The notes beneath the pieces were generated by a model. The model had not been told where the DNA came from. It ran no database searches and saw nothing but the letters and a program-made list of their open reading frames with translations. Source: Sphaerolaimus hirsutus (Eukaryota; Nematoda; Chromadorea; Monhysterida; Sphaerolaimidae). Taken from it: 64,000 nt of DNA. Position numbers and translations under genes: made by a program. The stretch covers positions 21,525,785 to 21,589,784 of the forward strand of contig OZ038452.1 in NCBI GenBank assembly GCA_964036195.1, given 5' to 3'. Shown here piece after piece: positions 1 through 10,600 of the stretch. The first letter of the stretch is position 1. Every line of letters begins with the position of its first letter.

Positions 1-270
1 TAAAGCAGTACTCTATTGTAACATATGGTTGGCTGGTTGAGAGCGCTATTATTCTAGACCGATATCGACATTTCACTGAAAAAAATTGTTTGTTTTAACT
101 GTTTATGTTTGTTCAGCTTGTATTTTTGCACTTATTTGAAGATCGGTACATAAATATTTTTGAACAGATAAATACCTACTAAACATAGGAACTTACTTTT
201 TTTAGAATTTCTACTCAGCTGTTTGTAGATTTTTTTAATGTAACATATTTTATCCACAGGTGGTATTTAT

Positions 271-726
271 CACAGTTGTTAAAACGTATTTACTTTTACT
301 CGATAAATACACGTTTCCTCTGAAAAAAGTTCTGGTACTCGCTTTTACGTATAATTTTTGAAAGTACTCGAGTACAGAAAACGTATTTTAGATTTTAAAG
401 AAAACGAGTACAGAAAACGGTTTTTAAAGGCATAAAAGGGAGAAATGTGCTAAAAATATGGGGAACTGGTCGAAAATGGGTATAGTACCAAATATATAGT
501 CAAAAATTGCGTAAAATAAACAGAAAGTTATGAAAATGAGTGATTTTGAGCGACATATCTCGAACATTTTGGCGAAATTTTTCAAAAGTACGTTTACTCA
601 CGTTTACTCATGAGTAAAAGTAAAACATTTTTACTTTACGTTTTCTGTACTCAAGGGGTGAGTAAAAAATAAATACTTTACGTTTATGTATACTTTGAAA
701 AAAGTTTGGTACTTTTAACAACCCTG
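271..726. mobile_element. hAT-like MITE, CAGAGTTG family (TTTACTCG-rich)
   Basis: The ends are inverted repeats: CACAGTTGTTAAAA on the left and TTTTAACAACCCTG on the right. They are flanked by GTATTTAT (263-270) and ATATTTAT (727-734), a 7-of-8 match consistent with an old 8-bp target duplication. The interior is built of variations on cgtttactcgagtaaa and codes for nothing. The 8-bp duplication and CAGRGTTG terminus suggest the hAT superfamily; no transposase is present, so it would need one in trans. Confidence 0.75.
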
Positions 727-875
727 ATATTTATCTATCAATTCATTCAGTTTTTTATTTATAATAATGAAATGAGTGAGAATGACATGAATTAGACATG
801 CATAAAAACTTCATATACCTAAACCTAAATAAAAAAACATTTATTTACCTGTGTATCAAATAGGTATATATTGAT

Positions 876-2171
876 AAGCATTGAAAAAATCTCTGAGAGA
901 TTTATATTTAAAAAATCTCAGAAAATCTCAGAAAATATAAGATTTTCTGAGATTTATACTTTTTCCATGATTTTCCAGAGAGATTTAATTATATTTTCTC
1001 CTGATTGAGAAAATCTCTCGAGAAAATCTCTCTATATTTGCCTATTTTCACCTTCAAATTCACTATTTCATGTGCTTTTTTACAAATTTTCATCTTATTT
1101 AAACGATATATTTGCTTATACCGTATTTCCTCGAAATACCCCCCCTCGAAATACCCCCCTCAAAATGGACACTATGAACTTATAAACCCCCCCCCCCCAA
1201 ATTAGTGTATAGAGAACGTAAATGACAAAGGCTGCGGTTTGTCATCCCGGCAATGCAAAACACACGTTAAAAACGATGACTCTGTTATGTGAGAACAGTG
1301 TTTGTACGTCTACACACTTATAAATGTCTTTAGAGTCTTATAAATGGCGATTTTTGTGGCCTTTTTCGACGTCTGCGTACGTTTCAGACGACATTTTAGT
1401 ACTGGGATTTCAAAAAATTTCTGGCGAAATAATAACCCCCCCCTCGAAATACCCCCCTCGCTTAACCCCCCCCTCAAAATTCTCACTCTGAAACAATAAA
1501 CCCCCCGGGGGTATTTCGAGTATACCCATTTTTGCTTATATACCCCTGAACCATACTGAACCCCTGCAGTCCCATGAAGACCCAGTGCTCAAGTACAGGG
1601 TTGTACCTAACCACTGGGTCTACATTGGCACTGGATGTTGCTACTTGTGCAACGGGTAAACTTATGCACTGGGTTCTAGCCGTTTTAACAACTAAAGAGT
1701 TGACAGCATGCTTTGGAAATATTGTTACCAAATTTTGGTGAAAAAGTCATCTGATAAATTCTGTGGGGATCATCACACGTGAACGTAATGTATTCTACTA
1801 TGAGGAAAAATGTGCCTAAACCATATTTTTGTTCATTATTCAGATACTAAATACAGGGTAGTACAAAGTGTGCCATCAGTAGATAATATGCTGTTATTAT
1901 ATCATATGAAATTGTGAATGAAAAAGTTAAACAATGCATAGTGTGCTTACTGTCTACTCTCAATGGTTCAAACATCTTGAAATATCAATGAAATCATACT
2001 TGAAGTTGAGAGATTTTATGAGATTTTTTTGAACTGCAAGAGATTTTCTCAGAGATTTAATTATATTTTCAAAAATGACCCAAGAGATTTAATTATATTT
2101 TTTTCTTGGGAGATTTTCTGAGATAATATTTAATTATATTTTCTCAAAATCGGTCGTTTTTTTCAATGCTA
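876..2171. mobile_element. hAT-like MITE with (ctcagagagattt)-type subterminal repeats, containing a nested element
   Basis: Terminal inverted repeats AGCATTGAAAAAA and TTTTTTCAATGCT are flanked by the exact 8-bp direct repeat ATATTGAT (868-875 and 2172-2179). About 150 bp at each end is made of degenerate agattttctcagaga repeats. The middle holds a separate CCGTATTTCCTCG element (about 1,119-1,523). No protein-coding capacity was seen. Confidence 0.8.
1119..1523. mobile_element. TA-flanked foldback element, CCGTATTTCCTCGAAATACCCCC family (nested)
   Basis: The left end reads TACCGTATTTCCTCGAAATACCCCCC. The right end is a decayed inverted copy ending in GGGGGTATTTCGAGTATA. It lies inside the hAT-like MITE at 876-2171, so it inserted later. 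The same termini recur at many places in the window. Confidence 0.6.
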
Positions 2172-2388
2172 ATATTGATATAAATCGATATATTTATCGG
2201 TGTATGTTTATTTATTTATCGCCTGCGTGCCTGCGTTATACTGTAGTTTCAACTTTAAACACGACACATAACAAAATTCACAGCACAGTCATCTCATTAA
2301 TTTAAGTGTGTTACCTATTTAAAAGTCTTATTTTTCAAAGAGCTTCTAATATTATAGGATGTAACCCAGCCCAGGCCCCAAAATAAGA

Positions 2389-2530
2389 TACCGTATTACC
2401 TCGAATTATCCCCGCTTGAATTACCCCCCCCCCTTTCAACAAATTAAACCCCCTCACCTCCAAAATGGGCTGAGGAAAAAATACCCCCCCTCGAAATATC
2501 CACCCCCTTGAAATACCCTCCCTTCCGGAA
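2389..2530. repeat. Fragment of the CCGTATTACCTCG foldback family
   Basis: Starts ataccgtattacctcgaatta and continues with runs of C interrupted by tcgaaata-like words, as in better preserved copies. No matching right end was found, so it is treated as truncated. Confidence 0.5.
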
Positions 2531-2838
2531 TGATGTACATCATGCATGCAATTTACATGATGTATTTATTACTGCTAATTTGCATTAGTGCTACACTAGT
2601 TTGTGTAGCTACCGTAAATTCTCTAATAATGCGACAGGTCACCAATAATGTGACATCTCCAATGGTGCGACACCCTGAGAAAAAAACATAAACGTAAAAA
2701 TGACCTAACGATTTGGCAATCTGCGGAAGCCTCGGACTTCGGATCTTCGGACAAGGCGGCGGGCAGTTCGCAAGAGCGCCAGCCGCCTCACTACCGCCAC
2801 TATTCACTGTTTATTGCTTTACAATGTCATGCCCACAC

Positions 2839-3521
2839 CACAGTTGTTCAAATGTACGTACATTTACTCGAAAAATACGCGTACGCGAGTACGCTGTAAA
2901 TACGTTTACATATACTTTTAACAAAGTAAAGTACTCACTTTTACGCGTACATTTTAAAAGTACACGCGAACGGGGAAAATGTATTTTTGTTGCCAAAATC
3001 CCAATTTTCTGTTGCTAGAATTAGAAAATTTTGAAGAAATCATATCATTTTTTTCTAAAAAGTTACTAAATTATCACTAAAAACGACCTCTATTGCGCGT
3101 GCACACATTAGTTTACTACCAGATCTTGGTAAACTCATAAATCGGCTTTGAACGCATTTGAGTTTACTGAAATTAGTTATTCGTAATCTCAATCCACTGC
3201 AGTTGACAGACACCTCATTTTGGTAAACTCAAATGCGTTCGAAGTCAATTTATGAGTTTACCAAAATCTGGCAGTAAACTAGTGTGCGCAGCGCCAATGT
3301 GTCTCACTGTATGCCTCACAGTGTAAAACTCACTCTCACATGTGAAACGTCGTAACTTTTACATTTTTCTGGGAAAAAAAGTAATTTACTCACATTTACG
3401 CATGAGTACGAGTAAAAAAAGTATTTTACATTTTCTATACTTTTTGGTGAGTAAAAAATAAATACTTACATTTACATGTACTTTTTAAAAAAGTTCTAAA
3501 ACAGTAATTCTAACAACTCTG
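2839..3521. mobile_element. hAT-like MITE, CAGAGTTG family, with a nested palindromic MITE
   Basis: Ends CACAGTTGTTCAAA and TCTAACAACTCTG are flanked by the exact 8-bp duplication GCCCACAC (2831-2838 and 3522-3529). Both flanks are rich in acgtacatttactcg-type repeats. A second palindromic element (3100-3290) sits in its centre. Confidence 0.82.
3100..3290. mobile_element. Palindromic MITE with TGCACACATTAGTTTACT ends
   Basis: An inverted repeat: the left arm (tgcacacattagtttacta, then a tggtaaactcataaatcgg stretch) is mirrored on the right and closes with agtaaactagtgtgcgca. It lies inside the hAT-like MITE at 2839-3521. The related termini GCACACGCTAGTTG occur at 38,114 and 41,972. I found no clear target duplication. 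Confidence 0.65.
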
Positions 3522-3779
3522 GCCCACACTTTAATTATGTGGTCAGTGGAGTTGTTGATTTGAGGCAAAATATAATGCGACACTCTCCAATAATGCGACA
3601 TCTCCAATAATGCGACCCCTAAAAATGTGCTGAAAACAATAGTACGACTGTCGTATTCTTATAGAATTTATGGTAAAATATCTATGTTTTTATGTCCAAA
3701 TATATCCTGTTTGAACACATTTATTACCTGTTTTGGGTACTCAACTGCCATCTATTTACTACGATCCTTATGAAAATCT

Positions 3780-3876
3780 CTGACGAAATGATACCCCCCC
3801 TCGAATAACCCCCTCGAATTAACCCCCTCAAATTTTACCGGCGAAATAATAAAAACCCCATAGGGGTATTTTGAGG
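3780..3876. repeat. Fragment of the TCGAAATACCCCC foldback family
   Basis: Contains tgataccccccctcgaataac and taggggtattttgaggta, the internal words of the CCGTATTTCCTCG family. It abuts the next element at 3,879. Confidence 0.45.
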
Positions 3877-3878
3877 TA

Positions 3879-3995
3879 CCGTATTTCGTCTAATAGAAGA
3901 GCGCCGTTCTGTTTTGATCGTCAACTTCTTTACCTGCCGTTCTATTGGAGGTGCCGTGCTATTGGATGTATGCCGTTCTATTAGAAGAAATACGG
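3879..3995. mobile_element. TA-flanked palindromic MITE (CCGTATTTC-TCTAATAGAA family)
   Basis: The left terminus CCGTATTTCGTCTAATAGAA is mirrored by the right terminus TTCTATTAGAAGAAATACGG. A TA precedes the left end. Internal words such as gccgttctattgga repeat. A longer copy of the same family is at 22,795-23,252. Confidence 0.75.
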
Positions 3996-4020
3996 TTATA
4001 CGTATTTTTTCAATTTAATT

Positions 4021-4073
4021 GACATCTTACACAACATTTGACACTTTACAAGGTGCGGGACTGCCCCCCCCAG
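4021..4073 (+). mobile_element. Broken right half of the introner-like palindromic element
   Basis: The stretch has gacat, acatttgacactttaca and then cgggactgccccccccag, matching the right arm and right terminus of the elements that form introns at 41,367-41,533 and 52,245-52,441. The left arm is absent; a different MITE lies just to the left. No exon is recognisable here, so this is a non-intronic or dead copy. Confidence 0.6.
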
Positions 4074-4521
4074 AATGGTGTATTTATGCATCCAACTTGC
4101 AATATGCACCCAAAAATGGCCAGTGCCCGCTTTCAATGTAATGATCTAAGGTTGCATAATCAGCGCGGAGTATCCAAATGTTCGGACCGGCCCGGCCCTC
4201 ATCTAAATAATGGAGCGACTTTCCGTGATGAGCCGCGGCCGCGCGGCAGCATTTCACAAAATTGAAAATAGGCTGCTATATATATGCCCCTCTCTCATCC
4301 AACGTTAAATCTACCTACCGATATGGATTCAGGTAGGTATTTATATTAAAACTGACGTTGGTTGACTTTATCGTGCTGATTGATTGGATCTAGGTAGGTT
4401 TCTCATAGATAGGTTGAATACAATTGATGAATTAGGTAATCGATTCATTGACATTAGAATTTTCAATTTCATTGATGAAAACTAAAGTTCAGGCCAATTC
4501 CGTGGCAGCATATAAGCCGCA

Positions 4522-4593
4522 GCCACTGTTGTCCATCAGTTAGAGCGCTCGTGTTTTATACGAGAGGCGCGGGTTCGATTCCCGCCTGTGGCA
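4522..4593 (+). tRNA. tRNA-Lys (anticodon UUU)
   Basis: A 72-nt cloverleaf can be drawn. The acceptor stem GCCACTG pairs with CTGTGGC with one U-U mismatch, and the discriminator is A. The anticodon stem CTCGT/ACGAG closes the loop GTTTTAT, placing TTT at positions 34-36. The T-arm GCGGG-TTCGATT-CCCGC contains a perfect B box (GGTTCGATTCC). The D arm is weak, so the A box is imperfect. A TATA-like tataagccgc lies just upstream and a TTTTT Pol III terminator about 7 nt downstream. This could be a true gene or a recent tRNA-derived copy. Confidence 0.75.
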
Positions 4594-4598
4594 GTGCA

Positions 4599-4604
4599 AT
4601 TTTT
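4599..4604 (+). terminator. Oligo-T Pol III terminator of the tRNA gene
   Basis: A run of T residues begins just after the tRNA 3' end, inside a small gtgcaatttttgcac palindrome. A run of four or more T on the coding strand is the usual Pol III stop. Confidence 0.6.
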
Positions 4605-4691
4605 GCACTCTTTCTGTAAGTATTCGCCTCTAACTGGTCCGAATAAATATGACAATGGAACATTCGAACGAATCTCTTCTGCAAGGGCAAC

Positions 4692-7337
4692 TGTCATGAA
4701 TTTTCACCGGCTACTTTTTACTCAACCAAATTCCACTATGGCAAACTGCCAAGTTTTACCGATCTCACACCTACTCGTTGGATGAGCGACAAAGTAAGGC
4801 AACGGAAAAGCGACTACCGATTGAATTCGCAACGCACAATGGTGAATTCACCGAAGTGAATATCACAGGTGTACGCTACGTCAATTAAGTTAGCTTTTTA
4901 GCGAATGGCGTTTTTATCAACGCACCAGCAATTAGTTGAATGTCTAATTTACACCAAGGGGTCCGAAGTTTTTAGAAGAGATTTTATTTTAGGCGATTGT
5001 TTAGACTCAGAATTCACACATTTAGATAAAACACAGGGAACACACTGAGAGCGAGCTTCTAACCAGCGGCACAAAACCTTCGAAAAAACTCCAAGAAAAT
5101 GAAACCGAAGCAATTTCGACTGAATCGACCCCTACTCTAAATTACGGTACGCTTTTATACGCAACAACATAAGCCAAGTCCAGACAACACTTCCACATAC
5201 CACGAGAAGCATGCTTACGAACGACTTTACAGACACACGGAATTTTAAAACGGGCATACCTAAAATTATTCACGGCGTCAGTTTACAGGATACGTCGATC
5301 AACTACACAAAAACACAAAGAATTCACGCGCCAAAAATCGGGTTGGGAACAAGAGCGAGGATAAAAATAGAAAATGAGAAAATGAACGAATGCGACAAGA
5401 ATAAAAAGAACAGGAAAAACACACGAGATACTGTAAAAACCTGTTTTAGCGCGAAAAAAATGGCGGGCGATTCAAATTTTACTCAGCGAATTCTACCGAA
5501 ATCCCAAAACCACCTCCACGAACGGGGAAACACACAGCAATTAGCGAAACAAATAGACACGCGAACAGTAATCCCATCAGCAAAAAGAGCGTATAATAAA
5601 CGAAAATGACGTTGATATCCAAAGCGTAAGAAGCACACGTATTATTAATGCACAACGAAAAAATGTCGTAAGCGGGATAATCCATGATAAAATTAGGATA
5701 CCGGTAAGGCGAATGGAACTAACTTTCACACTGACTGTCAAGGAAAAAATGAATTACGGTACCTTTTTAAAGACTCTTAGCGGAAATTCTATCAGAGTGA
5801 TTAAATAAATACGCACTCAAATCAGATCACCTTTACACTTATCAAAATATTCGGGGAAAAAACAGGAAAAACAAGCGGCTTATTATTTCATCTCTTTGTA
5901 TAATAAAGATCAACCACGAAATTTGCATAAATTCCTAAATATCCAAATGTCAAGTTATCAGTTTTCTAGGGGAAAGGGAAATACAAAAAAAAAATCAATC
6001 TAGGATTAGGTAGATAAAAAATAGCGAAGTTGCAAACGTAAAATCAGATAAAAATTAGCATACTCGAGTTTTACCTATTCCCTACCAAACCTAAAGTTAA
6101 AATGAATATGAAGCCGGTATAACGCTTAACAGAAATACGAACGCAAATGATTGGCAACTTGAAAGTTTATAAATTTCAATCTTTGTAGCTTAAATGCATG
6201 TTTGGATTGCATGACTTTTTGAAGTTTTAAAACTAAAACAAACTCAAGTGAATCCACTGCCACATGCCGAAACGCAACAGCCATTAACTACCGAAGGCAC
6301 TTATCACGAAAATGACCACTCTCGCTGCTACACCACTCATTCTGCTACCAGAATATTAATTAGTTAACCACGGCTTTTTGATCCCATACGCACTGTGCAA
6401 AAACCACACCCCGACAATACCGAACTGCTCAACTCACTCAAAAATAAGTACACTTGTCACTGTATGGGTGCTTGTTTCGATGAGATCGGCGGACTGGGCT
6501 GTTCTCACAACAAGCCAAGGGAGTAGGCATTTAGACATGCGATCATGCCTGTCGAGTTAGACTCGATTCTTTTAATTACCTCTCATTTTCAACACCAATC
6601 ATCATCGCACCTCTATAATCAGTGTACCTTTGTAAAATCGCGTGTAAATTAACTTTTTGTTTCCCAATCCGGAAATGCAGAAATGCACAGTACATACTAG
6701 ATCAATAGCCGCGACCCTCACGTAAAAAAAAAAATGCAACGAGAATTAGTCAAAATTCAACCTATGTGCCCTCAGTTATCACTGACCATTCACGCACTAC
6801 GACACGTAACTGCAGTGTCACTCTTTTTACTTAGAAAAAATAACTGAAAATTTGTTATGCAATCCAAACCGCTAGTAAAAAATTACTTTTAAATTAAACT
6901 GTCACAATTAAAATTGTTGCCAATTCACTTGTCTCACTTTCTTAAAAAAAAAAAAAAAACTACCTAATTAAAAAAAATCTAAACAAATAAAAACAACTAT
7001 TTACATCACAGCGTCAACTTTGTGTCAGATCCTCAATACCTCCAATCCTTTCCTTGGCCAGAAAAAACACACATAACACAATGGGGCACCGGAAAAACGG
7101 AAATGCACGTTGCCACGTTGCCAACGTAGCGCAGCGACGTAGCCGAAAACGTCAACGCCACGTTCGCCCACCGAATCGCCCAAAACCATCGTCGAAGTAG
7201 AACTGAAATGTTTAAATTGTTGTAAGCTCGGAAGTGTAAACAACCCTCTACATAAATTCATTAAGTGAACTATATATACATTTACACTTAAAATTTTTTG
7301 AAATTTTACAATTTTTGGACACCCACTTTTGCTCACA
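4692..7337 (-). repeat. 3' LTR of the helicase-bearing retrotransposon
   Basis: Direct repeat of 19974-22620 (2,646 against 2,647 bp). By eye I found only two substitutions (near 4,759 and 5,545) and one homopolymer length change near 6,940. It starts TGTCATGAATTTTCACC on the plus strand and ends TTTTGCTCACA. This is unusually long for a Ty3/gypsy LTR. Small ORFs inside it, including a hydrophobic 68-codon one in the element's sense strand (5479-5685), lack any recognisable family. Confidence 0.93.
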
Positions 7338-7643
7338 AACTCCACCAGCCATACATTTTACCTCCCGGCTAAAATCGAAGCACGGCAAAACTATTAAAGA
7401 AACGAATTGAACTAAATTCCCGTTTTTTGAGAACTATTTTAAACCAATTTTAAATTTGTTGACAACCATTACGTATTTTTCCACACTTTATTGAGAACAC
7501 AAAAAAAAAAAAACTTTTGAACCGGTAAAACTCAATGAAAATTCAATTTTCAATTCAACAAAAGCTCAATTCTACTGGTAAAACGTTCGCTCTAACAAAA
7601 ACAACCAAAACAAAAAAAAAATTCCTGTACACCTAAATTACCA
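7338..7643 (-). other. Non-coding spacer between helicase ORF and 3' LTR
   Basis: An AT-rich stretch with several A runs and no open frame. A weak purine-rich tract (ggctggtggag in element orientation) lies at the LTR edge, where the polypurine primer for plus-strand synthesis would be expected. Confidence 0.5.
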
Positions 7644-10600
7644 TTACTCCGCTTCCATCTCCTCCTCTGGCTCCAAACCTGCCAAAGTTGGAGTCACTGG
7701 CGGGGGCGGACTCTGTTCCTCTTGCGGTGGCGGTGACGCGCCAACTACAACAACCTGAACAGGTTGCTGCAGCTGCTGTGCGGCCACTTCCTCAGGCTGC
7801 TCCTGCTCATCTTCCTGCATGGGCTCAGCAGATTCATTGGCCTCCTCCTGGATGGCGTCCATTTCTCTTAGCATCTGCCGGTCTGGGCTCATGGACTGTT
7901 GCTGTCGCTCAGCGTCCAACTCGGTGTTCAACTCGCCAGCCATTTGAATTAACTCATCCAATTTTTCTCCAATAATTGCATTATTGGCCTCTTCAGTATC
8001 TGGCTCTGGTTCTTGCTCTTGCCGTTGACCTTCCATTGCCGGTTCCTGCTGTTGAGCACCTTGTTCACTTTGCTCCTGTTCCACCTCCATCACTTCCTCC
8101 TCCTGGTGCGTTTTTTGTTTGTGTGCCGGTACGGGCGGCGCGTGTTCAGACTCCGAGGCCGAATCGGTCTCACTCGATCCCGATTTTGACGAACCCGACG
8201 AAGAACTAGAGGAAGAGGAAGAACTCGACGAGGGAGAGCGACGACGACCGCGATACCGACGCCGAGACCGAGAACAACTCGCTTTTTCATCCGCGCGCGG
8301 CTGAACTTTCTCTGACTCCTCCTCCTGCTCTTCGGGCGGCAACATTTGCACGTCTGGGGAATCGGGAGCGGGAACGACATCGGCGTCTGGCTGAGGGGAC
8401 ACTCGCTGTTCGCTCACATCCACCTCCTGAACTTCCTCCTGCGGCGGCGGAACCTCATTTTCTTCTTCTTCTTGCACGGGCGGAGCGGGTTCTGGCAGAT
8501 CGACCGGGGCACTTCTCCAGTGGCCCAGAAACCTAGCCAACGGGTCACTCTCCCACAAATGTCGCTCGTGGTACGCAAAAACGTGTCCCTTCCCTAATTC
8601 CACCGCCACAAAACGCCAGAAAAATTCAGAATGCAGCACGGTAGCGGCGTTCATGATCACGACTCTGGCCGTTTTGGCGCGAGACGTGGCCACGTTGCAC
8701 CGCTCCGGCATCGCCAAAAAGCCAATTCTGTCCATCACATCGCGCTCGCGCTGCGACGGGTGTCCAGTAGCGTCTACGCGCGGCGCGCTACCCCTCACAC
8801 ATGACACAATCACCACGTGCGCTTCACGAGCTTGCGCTCGATCAGCAGTGATGACTTTTTTCCGCCAAAACGCTGGGGTCACCAAATAATCGGGGAACCC
8901 CTCACCCCCTAACAGCTGCGCCCAGCTCAATCGCACCAATTCGTCAATCACTCTTCTCTCCTGCGCTGAATAGAAACACACAATCAGCAGCGAATCGGCG
9001 CTTTCTAAATCACTCCACGGAACGACATTCTCGCCCTCGCTGTTCAGCGCCAAGATGACAAATTGCTGCACAACGCGCACCACAATGTCCACTTCCGTCA
9101 AATTTTTAACAGACACGCCCTCGCTCGTTTCGAAACCCATGTGCACGATCACAGAAGACAAAGGCACCTGATCGGCACCGCAAGCCATGAGCGGCAAAGT
9201 ATCTCGCCACTGACTGTATTCGTGGAACGCGCGCAATTGGCCATCGTACGCAGCGACTGAATTCGCTTGAATCAGCGCGTCGTGGCCGCGGAAGACAGTC
9301 TCGAGCTTCAGAATTGGGCACAACACACCTTCCACCAACCTATTGATCAGCGATGGATCAGGTTTCAGGATCGGAGCGATCCATGAATGCGGCCTGACCA
9401 TTCGGGTCAACTGCTTGCTATCGCCAAACAACAGCACCAAGCCATTGTGGGGGAGCCGAGCGTTTGAAACAGCGCCAAAAATCGCAGTTTCATCCGCCAA
9501 AGACGCCTCGTCCACAAATACCGCGGCATATTTCAAAACTTGCAGTCGCTTATCGCGCGATGAATCCAAGGTCACATGGACTTGGCCTGGCTGCAGCACA
9601 TTCAACACCACCTTATGCAACCTAGTAGCCACCCTAACGAGGCGTCGCATTTCGCGCTTGTAAATTTTGCCCCACACCTGGTTGTCATTGACAAAGCCAG
9701 CCGCGGCCCCCCACGCCTGCACGCCCTCCTCTTGACCATCGTCCAGTGGCACCAAATCATCCTCGTCGTCTTCGTCGATGGACAAACGAACCAAAGGCAA
9801 CTGCGACCGAATGGCTTCGAAAATGTCGGCGGGGTGCTGATTGTTCGCGATGATCTCGTTCAAAGTGTCACAAATATGGCGTTGAGCGGTAAAGCGTTCA
9901 TAGGCAGTTAGCCAGTGGTCATTCAATCGGATCACATGCATGGGCATGTTCTGCGCGATCAAATTCAGCAGCGGCAATTGCTGGAGCGTCATATCGACGT
10001 AGCGATCGTCAACTTCCAACAATGGACTCAGCACGCGAATCGCGAAAGCGGCGCGCACCTGACAAAAACGCGCATAGCCAGGTGTTTGAAAATTTGGCTT
10101 ATCATCCATCGCAGTCCACCTCTCCCTACTGCGCAGCAAAACTTCCACGACCGTTTCCAAATTAGGCAGACCAATGTTTGCCAAACTTTGCAACGATCGT
10201 CTGGCAGACTCATCAGCGGCCGAATTCACACTGCAAGTAGTCATTGTGGAGTGGTAAAGCGCATTTTTGTTTGCATCAGAGGGCAATTCCCTCTTCAGCG
10301 GGTTCGGCGGGTCATTTTTCTCGGTAAATTTGAACGCAACCGCGTACGCACACTGACTTTGCACAGTCGTTTTACCGGAACCGAACGGTGAATCACACAT
10401 CAACAATAGCGGCGCAGTTTTTCGCACAGACTTGATAACTGACGCAATCACACGCCCCTGCCCCTCCTGCGGCCGAAAATCACCCTGCTGCGCTTGCAAT
10501 AAATCTTCGCATGTGCCCCTGCGCACCTCGGCGTACAACCCGTCAGACTCAATTTTGTCGAGCGTGCGCTGCCAATCAGTCTCAACTTGGTTCAACTGCT

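Noticed and set aside
1111-1540. 10-bp direct repeat tttgcttata flanking the nested element at 1,119-1,523
   Set aside because: Other copies of this family show only TA at the borders and the right copy is not adjacent to the terminus, so I did not call it a target duplication.
5211-5609. 132-codon ORF in the LTR, duplicated at 20,493
   Set aside because: It is antisense to the element, Lys/Asn-rich and without a recognisable family. Duplication merely reflects the two LTRs.
7025-7345. 106-codon minus ORF at the start of the LTR
   Set aside because: No domain, and it spans the LTR border in one copy but not the other; likely chance.
7688-9911. Long plus-strand ORFs opposite the helicase
   Set aside because: They are antisense shadows of a GC-rich coding sequence; the minus frame alone shows ordered helicase motifs.
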